Source: Daucus carota subsp. sativus
Taxonomy: Eukaryota > Streptophyta > Magnoliopsida > Apiales > Apiaceae
Direction of reading: 5' to 3'
DNA: 64,000 nucleotides
Assembly: GCF_001625215.2 (NCBI RefSeq)
Contig: NC_030381.2
Span: 45,816,689 to 45,880,688 of the forward strand
Every line of letters begins with the position of its first letter. The first letter of the stretch is position 1. The notes below the pieces were generated by a model that saw only the letters and a list, made by a program, of their open reading frames with translations, had not been told where the DNA came from and did no database searches. This document shows, in pieces, positions 31,061 to 43,600 of the stretch. The position numbers and the translations under genes were made by a program.

Positions 31061-31814
31061 GAGATGGGATGGAGAGAGTTGAATAAGATGGGAGGGGGGT
31101 GACAAGTCACATGCCATGTCATGGTGGGACCCGCGGGGGGTGGGGGGCAAAATGGGAGGTTAAGAGTAAAGCCATGGGTGGTCGTGGTGCTAATTTTGTA
31201 ATGTCTGGTCGCGCAGGTGTTAGTGAGTGAAGGGACATGTGGGGCCGGGGTGGACACGTCAGCAAACCACGCGGTTGTTTGTGTTGTTTTTGAATGACAG
31301 TGACGGGAGGGGTGCATCCGGCCTCGCAGCTTCTTGTATTGCGGATAAGGAGAATACACAAAATGTTGTGTTTGCAACACATGCATAATTCATAGTATGA
31401 TGGTGTCGAATAATAATCAACATAAAGTTAAACTTGTATTTATTTAACTCACACCTCAATTTATATATTTTGATATTCTTTCCGTTCTTTTTTTTTATAT
31501 TATTTGATAAATTTTGATTATTAATCATTATATATGTATAATTAAACATCTTGAGGAATTTGACCGGAGAAGTGAACGAATTCCCAGTGACATACCTTTC
31601 GGTAGTGTCGACTAAGCACACACTCTAAAACATACAACAGAGCCTATCATGTTCGTCAATAATAATGAAAAAATTCTTATATTGGTTGCTGATCAAGTTA
31701 TTGTTTTAAAATAACAAATCCAGGGAATTACGTTAAGTACGATATATAATAATTAAAAGAATCTTAAATATTCTAGTATGAAGATGGAAGTAGTTGTATT
31801 TGCGGGGCAAATTC

Positions 31815-32123
31815 TACTCCCTCCGTCCCTATTTATCTGTCCACTTTGGAAGTAAAAATTTGTCCCTATTTATCTGTCCATTTATACTTTCAAAACTAAC
31901 TTAATGATAGTTTTTCAAATATATCTTCATAATTTCAATTTTCAAGGCTTGACTTATTTAAAACTTGGTTGAATTCATGTTTTCAAGACATAAAGTAGGG
32001 GTATTCCACCATCTTCAAGATATTAATTAGAGGTATTTAATGAAAAAGTTTATACAATCAATTATTCCTTGGTATGCGTTTTTTTTTCCAAAATGGACAG
32101 ATAAAAAGGGACGGAGGGAGTAT
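31815..32123. mobile_element. Stowaway-like MITE with internally duplicated left end
   Basis: The termini tactccctccgtccctattt and aaagggacggagggagta are reverse complements with TA edges. The left subterminal block (gtccctatttatctgtcca) occurs twice in a row. About 309 bp, with no ORF. Confidence 0.85.
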
Positions 32124-33893
32124 TTGAGTTCATAAAGACGGTTATGAAAGATATAGTTATCTAAAAAGCCAATAATCGACGTTTACGGAATGATTATTCT
32201 AATTGCCGATTAATATCCATATGTTTATATTCTCTACTTGTGTCAGGTTTTGATTACGACCTACCTTACTGGACTAACATGTATTATATCGATAGTCGGC
32301 TGCCCATGTAATCTTCAAAGAATATGATGAAACTAGAAATTAGAAAGTCGTCTTAACAAAATTATCTATTTGGTTTTAGCAGCCACTTGTGTAAATAAAA
32401 AAAGGGGAAAATAAATCGAAACATCTATGAACTATTTTAATTCTATTGATTAGGTTTCTAAAAAATAAATATTTTATATTATCAATTTTTTAATTTTAAA
32501 ATAGTTTGGATTAGGTCATTGCGTTAGAAAAATTCTGACAGACATCGGAATTAATCTTGTTAAAATGGCAATTTTCTTAAAAACATTATTACTTGTAAAT
32601 AGAAGAAAATTGAAATTAAAAGTAAAAATGAAACATATTAGCTAATATGTAATGGTTAATGGAACTCATTACACAAATACTGCACATAATTATATATATT
32701 CGTTGAATTAGAGCTTATCTGTTGAATTGTGGGAAAATATTTGAATCAAAATATAGCTGCTACACCAAAACTTGGCGCAAAGAAGTATATGGGTCTTTCC
32801 AAAAGATTTTAAATATTAAAATAAAAAAGTTACAATTGGGAAAATGAAGACATTAACTTTTTGATTTACTAGAAGCACAATAAGAAATAAAGATTTCAAG
32901 ATACAAGTAAAAAGAGGTTCAACTTCTATTCTTGAAAAATTCAGAACACTTCTGCTTCTATTATAATAAAAGATTCCTTTTTTATATGAAAAAGGTCATT
33001 TTATGTGCTAAGCTAAGAATGTTACTCTATACCCAAAGAATACTAAAGAAAATGAATAAATTTAGTGTTTCCCTGAGCAGTAAGCAGCAGATTTCTATAC
33101 AATATTTAGGAGCTGTTTGATTGAAGTTAAAAAAATTTTAAATTATTAAAATGTTTGTATAATAACAACAAAAAAAGAAAGAGAGTTTTAGGTGTACGAA
33201 TAAAAAAGGTGAGTTCGAAGAAAAGCTAGGATCGCTAGCTTCTCAACTTTTGCTTCGAAACCTGAAATAAGTGGACACAACTTCTTGATCCAAACAGTCC
33301 AACAGAAGCATAAGAATACTTTAAGCAAAATAAGTTGATGACTTTCTAGTGTCCCAAACATCCACTTATATTGTTATACTATATAACTATATGTATTGTT
33401 GGATTATGGTTTATCTCTTGAATTGTGGAAAAATATTTGACACCTCAATCTTTTGTTATCATCCAAAATGTTGTGTACGATATTTATATACATTTTTGAA
33501 GTTTTCTTGACAATTTTTGTTTGGACTTGAATATCTCGAACGATTCTAATTTATTTCTTTGATTACATAAATGCCATGGCTTCTTCTAGGACTATTGTGT
33601 ATGTATATATATTAGGTATGTGTATACATAGTAGAAAGATCGGCTGAAAATAAGATACGGATGAATATATATGTATGGGTTTGGGCAAGGGAGGGTGAGA
33701 GACTATAATGTGTTCCCTGTCTTCCTAATCATTTCTGTTTATTTTCAAGACCTAATTAATAAGATTGAAATAATTGATGAAGGTGCCAATAAATTATTTC
33801 TATTTATATTTTAGTCTCATTAGAAGATTATACGAAAATAAAACAATTTTCAAATACTTAAAATTGAAACGTGTTAATTAAATGAGATTTTGG

Positions 33894-34813
33894 TCACTCA
33901 AATGATCAAAAATTTGCAAATAGGTCATCCAACTCAAAAAAAAAAAAAAAATTAGTTACATCATTGTACCGTTAAAATTTTTTATTCAGGTCCGTGGTCG
34001 TTACACTCCGTTAACAATTTGACGAAAAGCTAACTAAGCTTGTTGACTTGACTTGAATACATCCATCGTGATATGTATAGTCAGCTGAAGCGGTGTTTTG
34101 GTCACTCAACTGACTACAAACTTGCAATCGGGTCATCAAACTCAAGAAATTTTTATTTAGGTCACTAATCATAATATATGTTAAAAATTGATTAAAAAAT
34201 GAACGTGATCGATACCTTTTTTCTCTCTTAAAAATTTTGAAATTTATTAACGAATGAAACAAATACACACACATAAAATCAACAGTTTCACCCATAAAAA
34301 TTTAAACTTTGTTTATCTATTGTTATTTTATATATTAAGATTATTTTAAAAATATCTCATTAAATTTTGGAAAAGATATATAAAATGATAATAGATTAAT
34401 AACGATGAAGTTTTTGTGAGTGAAATTATTGATGATAATGTGTGTATTTTGTTGTAAAGAGGTGTTGTAGGAGAGTACTTGATGTTGTTGTAGGAGAGCC
34501 CATCGTTCGATTTCTTTTCAGTATTTAATAGATATAATTGTCAGTGATCTCAATGAAAGTTCATCGATTTGATGACCAAACTGTAAGTTTTGAGTCAGCT
34601 AACTCAAAACGTCACTTCAAGTGACTATACATGTCACGACAAATGTATCAAAGTGAAGTCACAAAGTTTAATCATCTTTCCCTAAAGTTTTCAACAGATT
34701 GTGACAGTTAGTAACTTGAATAAATATTTTAAGCTTATAATGATGTGAATGGAAATATTTTAGGCTGAATAACCCAATTACAACTTTCCAATCATTTAAG
34801 TGACCAAAACATC
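33894..34813. mobile_element. MULE-like or fold-back element with TTTTGGTCACT ends
   Basis: The left end gagattttggtcactcaaat and the right end atttaagtgaccaaaacatc are near-complementary. A further copy of the terminal motif (gttttggtcactcaactgac) lies internally at 34094. The interior is AT-rich without an ORF. I could not identify a clean target-site duplication, so the boundaries and superfamily are tentative. Confidence 0.55.
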
Positions 34814-37800
34814 ATTTAACTCGATGAGAAACTATTAGTATATATACTTCGCTAACCAATATACGAAATCGATCACCCTCTTGATACAATCAATGTTGAT
34901 CTAAGGAATATGTAGGATTATAATTTTTATTTAAAATAAAACAGAATTGTATTTAATTTTAAAAAGATTATATCATATATATAATTGAAGAGTAACTTCA
35001 TAGAAAAAACATCTAAATACTTTTACTATTTTATAAAAGTTAATTATATGATATTCTAATTTATGATTCAACAAATACAATGTAAAATATCACTTCATTA
35101 ATATTTTAATAATCTAAAAAGTCAGGGTGTCTTATTTAATTTCAAGAGACGGAGAACCACTCTTTATTTTATTTTCACAAATAAAATACTTACTTACCTT
35201 TCTTTTCATGCTCTTTCTCTCCTCTTCAAAACATTATTTTCCTTTTAATGAAACTTAACTAAATTCTAATCATGAGAAAATAAATAAATGATAATTATCT
35301 TTATGATTGTTTTTCAATATACCATACTTATTTATCAATTTATATTTGTGTTATATACTTATATCGCAAAACAGGATCAGAGTACATGCGACTTTTCTCT
35401 ATCTTTAAAAGTATATTTAATTAATTGTGCAAGTGTGAGTGTTGGAGTGATTAAACTGGAGACATCATAAAACATGTGAGGGTAGAATTAAATACTGAAT
35501 GAATGGAAAAACAGGCTCCCTGACACGTGCGGTCATTTTCCAGGGTACTTCCCAGAACTAGGAGCCTTGCTTCCTTCTCACTTGGTTGAAATTAATCATA
35601 TCAGAGTAAAATCTGCTACACTCAGATTTATATTGTTTCTTTCCTTCCGTAATCTTACAAGAGTTAATCTGATGCTAGCACTACAAGACCCGTGTTGGCT
35701 AAAAATGGTAGGCTAAATTAAACCCATGTAAAATTTGTCGAAATGATAAGTCATTTTGGTTCGATGGTATTGACCATATTTGTTGACTATATTTCAGAAA
35801 TAGTAAGTTATTATTCTTTCGAATTATTATAAATAAAATGTATATTATCATATGATAATAAATTATACGAAATCTTGCTTTGGATATTGCTACTTGTAGT
35901 GGTTGGTCAAATATAGTCAACATCAATTGGTTGACTATATTTTTAACTATAATTTTATTTATGATATGATTTAATGAATTTTACTTAAGGGTTTTGATGG
36001 GTTGGAGATACTCTAAGTGTACATGTGAATAATGTGATGATTTATATTAATCTTATATCCAGTGATGGATTTAAAATGCTCATAAAATCCGAAATAATAA
36101 TATTTTACTAATATTTAAAATGAACCAAGACACATAGGAAGAAATTTTCTAAATAAAATATATTCAAACATAATTTATTTGGAAGTGACTCAATATGTTC
36201 TCCAAGTTTATAATACATGAGATTATGTTTTATTCAAATTAAATTTAACTAATCTAAATTATTTATAAATAATTATAAATATTTTTGTGAAAAAAATATT
36301 ATATAATTGGGATCATATTCAACCACAGAAGCCGCTACTGCATAATACCTATGACAGGAGTTTTGTTGTGTTTCGTACAATAAAATTCTTGGAAATTTTT
36401 ATATGGGTTTGGCTAGTGTGTTTACATGATCACTGCGTATTTTTATATATTTGAGAGATTTTAATTAGTGTAATTATTGTATATGCAAGAGATACATCAT
36501 TATATAGATATAATGATTTAAATTTATAAAATTTCGCGCTAAACATGTATCTATGAACACAGTGAAAACCGCTTTAATATTTTTGGCAGATGTGATTTTT
36601 AAACGAGGAAGATGAGCAAGAGTTTAGACCGGCTTCGTATAAAACATTCCAACAGTTACGGAGTTGTTTAATCGTAAAACATCTGAGAACGTCATTAAAG
36701 AATTGCAATTTGTTGCTAAACTATGATCAGGACTAATGGTATTATAGGATTATTTTATTAACCGTCACTGCGGAATAATGTGGGCCGGCTGACATTAATT
36801 TTGAGTTCTTTTAATTAGTCATGGAGAAAAAAAACTCTCTCGAAAAAAAGTTTTCTTTTATATAAAATATCTTTCATCTAATTAGATGGTATAGAGATAT
36901 GTATAAAAAAATTTAATAAAAACATTTGGAAAAAAAAAAAGATTCGTGAATGTTAAAGGGTAAAAAGAAAACTTTCATCTAAAAAATTCTACTTTCAAGG
37001 TCATCATCATACAGATATGTTTTCCAAAATTTAGTCTATAAAATTTTAATGATTGAAAACAAAATTCATTTAAAAGATACTTCACGAAAGACAGGGAAAA
37101 AAAGTGAGACATAAAAAGAAGGAAAATAAAAAATCAAACACAAAGAGTACTATGGGGTAGCGGACCAAGTTCATCTAAAAATGAAACAAAATCGTTAATT
37201 AATGACAATATAAAATATGATCAAAAAGTCATCAAATGATCCCTCAAAACACACATTAAATTAAACAGTTAATATGCAAAGTCATTAGTATAATAAAAAC
37301 ATATAATTTCATCAAGTTAATTTATTTATTCAACTAAATCAATAACTAATTAAATCACAAACAAAATCACTAAAATAATTGAATTACGAAATACAAAACC
37401 AAAAGAAAAGAAATACTGTCGCTCTCACTCACTCACACTAGATTTTTAATAATATATTTTCTCTAAATAAATCATATAAAGTTATCTTTATCTTTATTTT
37501 TATATTATATATTTTAGAATTATATATTATTTTTAATAAAATTTGAATTTGTTTCACTACATGTGAGACTCATTTGTTTAGATCATATCTCAAGTTTATA
37601 AATTGAATTTAACAGTAAGCGAGAAGTTAATTAAAATTTTGTTACTATAAGTTGGTTTTGAATTTCAAGAAAATCGAATTACCCACAGAAAAAGAAATTA
37701 GTAATTTAAGGAATTACTAGAATATCATGCTTTTTTTCTTACATTTTGGATATTTTAATTTAATACTATAAATAGCTAAGTTATGATACTATTGGAGTGT

Positions 37801-37926
37801 TTTTTTCTCATCTTTTTATATTTTAGTGTAAAACTTCGTATATCTAAGCTAGTGGAAGATCTAAATATCGCAATTCGCCAAATGATCCGTTTCAGTTCTG
37901 TACTGCGCGGTACGGTCAGCGACAAA

Positions 37927-37970
37927 GAAAATCGGTACTCTTGTTTGCGCAAACAAGAGTACTGATTTTC
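37927..37970. repeat. 44-bp palindrome with no loop
   Basis: Two 22-bp arms meet at 37948/37949 (…cttgtttgc|gcaaacaag…) and match at 21 of 22 positions. About 20 bp upstream is a second small palindrome, gtactgcgcggtac. The zero loop argues against a miRNA precursor and for a cruciform or inverted-duplication scar. Confidence 0.85.
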
Positions 37971-38868
37971 TAGGTTTCCGTCTTAATTAGAACACGTGAA
38001 TTGAAAATCTACGAACTAACGACGCTGCCTTCATGTAACAAGAGCGATGTTTCCTCGAAATTACTACTCTTACTCCAGCCATAATTGACGTCAAAGTAGT
38101 AAGTCGTCCTAATTATTACGCGCGGGACTTGATTAGGAGTATTTTTCAAGTGTCAGCCCATGCACCTTTATGCCACTTCCTTTCCACTATGTTTTCAAAG
38201 TTGTTCGGTCTTACCGTGGACAGAAGTTGCTTAAGCTTATTTGGAATTACTAATAATTTAGATTTGAATTTTAACTTGTATATGTGAATATTTTTTAAAA
38301 AACGAATTTTCAAGTACGTGGGCACACATACTAACAACCATTTTTTGTTAAGGTGAATGGTTTTTATTGGTCAAAACGTCAATAATAATAATAACCCCTG
38401 CATATGTACACAAATCATGACCAGTAAAAATTTTGGACACACACCAAAAAAACCCATTAAAAACAACTAACAGTTCAAGTTTATAACTTATAAACCGGAA
38501 ACTGACTTACAAAATTTTGACTAAGATTTTGAAATAATCATAGATATTTCATATATAGGAAAGCTACCGTATGAATATCTTATTTTGTTGAGAGAAAAGG
38601 GTCCGTTTGGCTAGTTTATTAAAAATACTTCATCTATTTTTTATATATTATTTTTTAGTTCACATACTTAAAAATTTCATTCTAAAATTATTTTGCAATT
38701 AAAATACTATTAGTTTAGACTTTGTTCATAAAATAAGAATTCTAAAAATAGTATATTTAACTACATGATTAAGGTATTTTTTGTGCAAAATCAAATAACA
38801 AATCAATAAAACAAAAGAATGCCATACTTGATATATACACACATCCTAATTATAACACATATTCATTA

Positions 38869-38970
38869 GTATTTAATATACCCGTATCCTGATTAATATA
38901 CATAATCGTAATGTAAGACATTTTCATTATTATTTAAAATACACGTATCCTGATTAATATACCCGCATAC
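38869..38970 (+). repeat. Two-copy tandem repeat, about 56-bp unit
   Basis: Both copies contain ttcattaktatttaawatac followed by cgtatcctgattaatatac. Confidence 0.75.
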
Positions 38971-40439
38971 TAAATTTAGTTCTTTGTTTTTCAGGTAGCA
39001 CTTTAATTATAACCAAACAACTTATACTTTTACCCAAACATTTACATACTGATTATCTTTCTTACTAAATGATCTTTAAAAATGTATTTTAGTAAAATTT
39101 TGTTTAGGTAAATATCTGCTACACATACACGACTAAAAATATCTATAGATACTACATGGTACATATTTTCCAAAAGTCACATTTTCCGTCAAATATGTTC
39201 TTCTTTATCTTATTTTTGACTATTTATGTCTTCTTTTTCAGCAATCTGGTCCTGCCCTACTTTCCTTTTTGCTAAAAGAGATATAGAAAGTGAAAAACAA
39301 CTTTTGAATTTGGATAAATGTTCTTTGCGTTTGGTCCTTGCATCTTTAAATATTTGGTCTTCGTTCAATTAATCAAACATATATGGCTTACAAAAAGCTG
39401 ACGACTACATTCTATTGTCGGCTTAACTAATAATGGTTGAGATTACTTTTACAGAGATTCCAGATAATGGGATTTCTTCTGGCTTTAATTTGTTCTCTTT
39501 GGGTGTAATGTAAGTTTATATATATTCGAATAATATTAGGAGTGATTTGATTTATTGTTAATAAGTCCAATTAATAAGAATTAAATTTCAAACTTATATT
39601 AAGAATTTAGATTAGTAATTTTGTGACAATGAAAATCTCAATCTCTTTAATACATCCTTCTTTTATTGAGGTTTCCATTGAAATTCGTATATAATGTGGT
39701 TTTTATATATGTCTCTCCAATAAAAATTTGTATATAATGTCACTTTGTAAATTAAATAATATAAGGTATATTTTAATTCTCACTCTACCTAGCTATTTGC
39801 GACTCCTTTAGTTATTATTTTTTATTACGGAATGTATTATAATATTACAAATATGAACGCTATTCTTATTTATCTATTATGAAGAGATTATAAGTATCTT
39901 CTGTGCAAATTTTATATTGTTCCACAGCTAATCAAATCATCTATTTGCAATTATGCATATGGAGCATATATGTTTCATTGAAATTCATGCTACTGGAGTA
40001 CTACTTTATTCGGGCATTGAGCTACAGTACAAAAAAGAGCGCAGCGTCATAAATTCATTGCTTGCTATTTTGGGAACCTCCCACAAACTTAACCCTGAAC
40101 TTATGAATTAGCAGCAAGATCTTTCATACCCAATTTGGGGCAACATTGAATTATTTCCAAATCACAGAAAAGAATGAAGTGTCCAGATCCTCCGTTATAA
40201 GAATCACACTTGTACTGATTAATGGGCAAGTCCAGGCATAGCCCAGTGGCTGAAGCATCATCAGCATAACCATAAACCCATGCAAGTCAATATTATCAAA
40301 GTAGTCGTCAAGTTAGTTCACATAATGTAAAGGCGGAGTATATATGCAATTCCCTATACAGGATAAAGAACCACCCAATTTTAAAAATTCATTATCCACA
40401 TGAGAGCTTGCTAAAAAGATTATGTTCAAAACGAAACCA

Positions 40440-40527
40440 GAAGCAAAAAGAATTTCACGAGAGACTACACAAGTAGCAAACCGGAAGCAAAAAAAATTTC
40501 ACGAGAGACTACACAAGTAGCAAACCG
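40440..40527 (-). repeat. 44-bp tandem duplication in the 3' flank of the C2 gene
   Basis: The two copies (40440-40483, 40484-40527) differ at one base. Both contain tttcacgagagactacacaa. It lies 130-220 bp past the stop codon and so may be within the 3' UTR. Confidence 0.85.
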
Positions 40528-40659
40528 GTCTGTGATATGCCACAGATGAAAGTTTGTGCACATACTATTCTCCTTTTATCTGCATTGCATATTGAACCTG
40601 AAGATAAGTCTTGAAGATTTTTAAATGATGCTTCATTCCTTCATCCACAAGTTTTTTTA

Positions 40660-43600
40660 TCAATATGGTGGACGATAGGTTCCTGGATATGGGCCTGATG
40701 GAACATAAACAGAAAAAATATTCTAGTTATAAACGCAAAGCTCCAGAATAGCAGGCTTAACATTAGAGAAATGTTACCTGGAGGATAATGGTTTGAGGGC
40801 TGGGAAGGTGGTGGATACCCAGCAGGTGGTTGATATGGTGTAGGAGGATACCCAGCAGGTGGCGGATATGGTTGAGGAGGGTAGGCGGCTGAATGAGGAG
40901 GATATGGAGTAGAGGGATAAGGATATCCTGACGCTGGAGGTGGATATGGAGCTGCTGAGGCTGGTGGGGGGTAATGAGCTGATGAGGCTGGTGGGGGGTA
41001 ATGAGCTGATGAGGCTGGCTGGGGGTAATGAGCTGATGAGGCTGGTGGGGGGTAATGAGCTGACGAGGCTGGCTGAGCGTATGTGTGTGCCGGTGGTACA
41101 GGTGATGCTGAATATGGTGCTGAAGCAGCATGATTCTTTGGAGGCTTCTTTAATAGCACAAAGAGTTTCATTGTCAGTATATAGCTTCAGTTATAAAACA
41201 ATCTTCATGCATAAAGTTGAGGATATATTCTATTGACAAGGATGGTGCGAGTACTTATAGTGACATACAAATTTAACAGAACTTACATTGGCATTTGAAA
41301 AGTGTAGTATTAGTCGGACCTCTCCTGCATGCCTGTAAGCCATATAGGGGATGCGTTAAAAATAATTTCCAAGGTTTCTGTTGGTTTGGGTTGAATCAGA
41401 CATATTATCAGAAAGAATGCATACGCCTCACAAATTATTGTGCTACAACGTCCAACTTGATTAAATTGTAGTTCCAACGAATCTTGTAGGTGATGAACAA
41501 ATATCAAATTTTAATTTAAAAGTTGCTGTACTGAAGAAATTGTTGTCGAGGAGCTCACCGGAACAGGAAAGAACTTCTTGCCTGGCTTGGTTCTGCCAGG
41601 ATCTGATCCTAAATCCCTAATCGTCACCTATATGCCTATATTAAGCTTATAATAGTACGTTTCAAAAAAAAAAGTTATAATAGTATGTCATTTAAAATAC
41701 TGTTTTAAAACTAAAAAATGCACGTTCTTTTATTTTGAAAGGGTTCTGACTAGATTAAAATACACCTGGATAAGTTCTGGTCCTTCAGACACTTGCCTCC
41801 AATGGAGTTCTATATGTAAACTTCACCACATAATACTCATCCACAGAGTACGATACCATAGGTATTACACTACATAGGGCAATTATACTTTTTATACAAT
41901 GGTACATGACCTACACGCATTGAAAAATAGCACCGAGTGCTGCATATCTTTGTCGGTTAGAATTCCTTCAGTCGAAGTACATCAATTGTGTAAGTTTTGC
42001 ATTACCGTAATGAAGTAAAATTATCCTTGGGTGGAAGGAAGTATATTTTGCTACTACATTCTGGCCATATTTGTTTTAAGGGGTTATAATCTCCGTACCT
42101 TAGTTATCTCAAATGTAAGGAATTATAATCCCATGACTTCATTTCAATCAGTATTTTAGTTTATTTCCATGATATTTTAATACCTTGTGAGAAAGGGTAT
42201 TAAAATCCATAGAAATGAATCAAAAAAGTGATTCCAACACAATCCCATGAGTTTATAATATTTAAAATTTAGGGTAGTTGTCCAGGGATTATATAAGTCA
42301 TTTGGCTAAACTTAAAAGAAGTTACTTATTGCTTAAAATAAAGTAGTGAGTTAAGACTTATAACATATACTATAAGTGTTTGGATGATGTAACTTATAAG
42401 TTATTTAGCGTTTGGATAGTTTAGTTTATAAGTCATTTGAGTACTCCCCCAGTCCCAAAAGAGTGAGCCACTTCCTTTTGCACCCATCTCAATGTGCTTG
42501 AAAGGGGTATTTATAAATACTCCCTCTGGTTTGTCCCTCTAGGTAGTTTACCTTTGGGAACGGGAGTTTGACATGCATTTTAATACTCTTGTAAAATATA
42601 GTTTCACAAATTATTTTAAAACTATGTTTCTTCAGAATAAAGTTTAATGTTTAAATATTTATACAAAAAAAGAAAATTTAAGAAATAAGTTATGAAATTA
42701 TATTTTATATGCGCCTTAAAATACGTGCCAAATAATGTAAAACAACTGTAAACAAATGAGAGTGATGGAGGGAGTAATATTTTTCAAATTTTTTTGTTTT
42801 GTATAAAAATATAGGATTCCTAATTTTAGACAAAACAAAAAAAATTGAAAAATTCTTCCGAGCGCATTGAAATGCATGAAAAATGTCAGAGGGTCATTGT
42901 TTAGGACGGAGGGAGTATTTATTCATATTAATAAAATATATTCATTTGTAATAAATTAAGGTTTATTTTTTAATTTCTGATTTTTATACACTAGAATATT
43001 TTATATATCTCGTTTTAGTACTGCGAGTGCTAGTAGTCAACTGAACAGGTACTTGATATCCCGCTCAGGAGCCAATATCACAAGTAATATATTTGATTAT
43101 TTGTGAGCACAAAATCGTGAACAAACTCGTGAACAATGTTAATGATTTGTTTACGAGCTCGTGAGAAAGCTTGTGAAACACGTTCACGAGCTGTTCGCGA
43201 TCTTTCAAGTAAAAAAATCTCTTTAATGAACCACGTTCAAACACATTTTTCAGTTTGACTGAATCTCAAACTCGAGTTCGAGTATGATTTTTCTTAACAA
43301 ACAATATACGGGCACTCTAAGGTTTGGCTCTACATGTTATATTAAACTAGTTTGCTCTCCCAAAAAACAAAAAGAAAGAGGGGCGCACAAGAATTAAGCA
43401 ACTGACACAATTGTATTTGATGAGAAGCTAGATAAGCTAGCTTCTGAATTCTGATATAAAAAACCCAAAGAAATGAACTTGCTTCTGTACCGCAACATAC
43501 ACCCAGAATTGGAAAGAAAAGTAGAGGCATTTTGCAGTTGCCAAACAACCACATAATCCGTTCAAACAAAAATGGATTCTGTGTACCTAATATATATTTA

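Larger units (their letters stand above)
31061..40659. other. Gene-poor spacer of about 9.6 kb
   Basis: After the GH3 promoter I find no coding region with support from family, splice sites or codon pattern. The ORFs are short and AT-driven. Recognisable content is a MITE at 31815-32123, a MULE-like inverted-repeat element at 33894-34813, a perfect-loop palindrome at 37927-37970, a short tandem repeat at 38869-38970 and a 44-bp tandem duplication at 40440-40527. The rest (notably 32130-33880, 34820-37900 and 39000-40400) is AT-rich and unremarkable. Confidence 0.6.

Noticed and set aside
30949-31621. Overlapping minus-strand ORFs of 64-145 codons upstream of GH3
   Set aside because: They lie in the GH3 promoter and leader, are Pro/His-rich by base composition, and show no family motif or splice context.
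37927-37970. miRNA precursor hypothesis for the palindrome
   Set aside because: The arms meet without a loop, and plant miRNA precursors need a loop and a longer stem.
40763-41236. ORFs of 98 and 122 codons in other frames over the C2 gene tail
   Set aside because: They are shadows of the 27-bp coding repeat. The YPP/PASSAHYP frame joins correctly to the upstream C2 exons.
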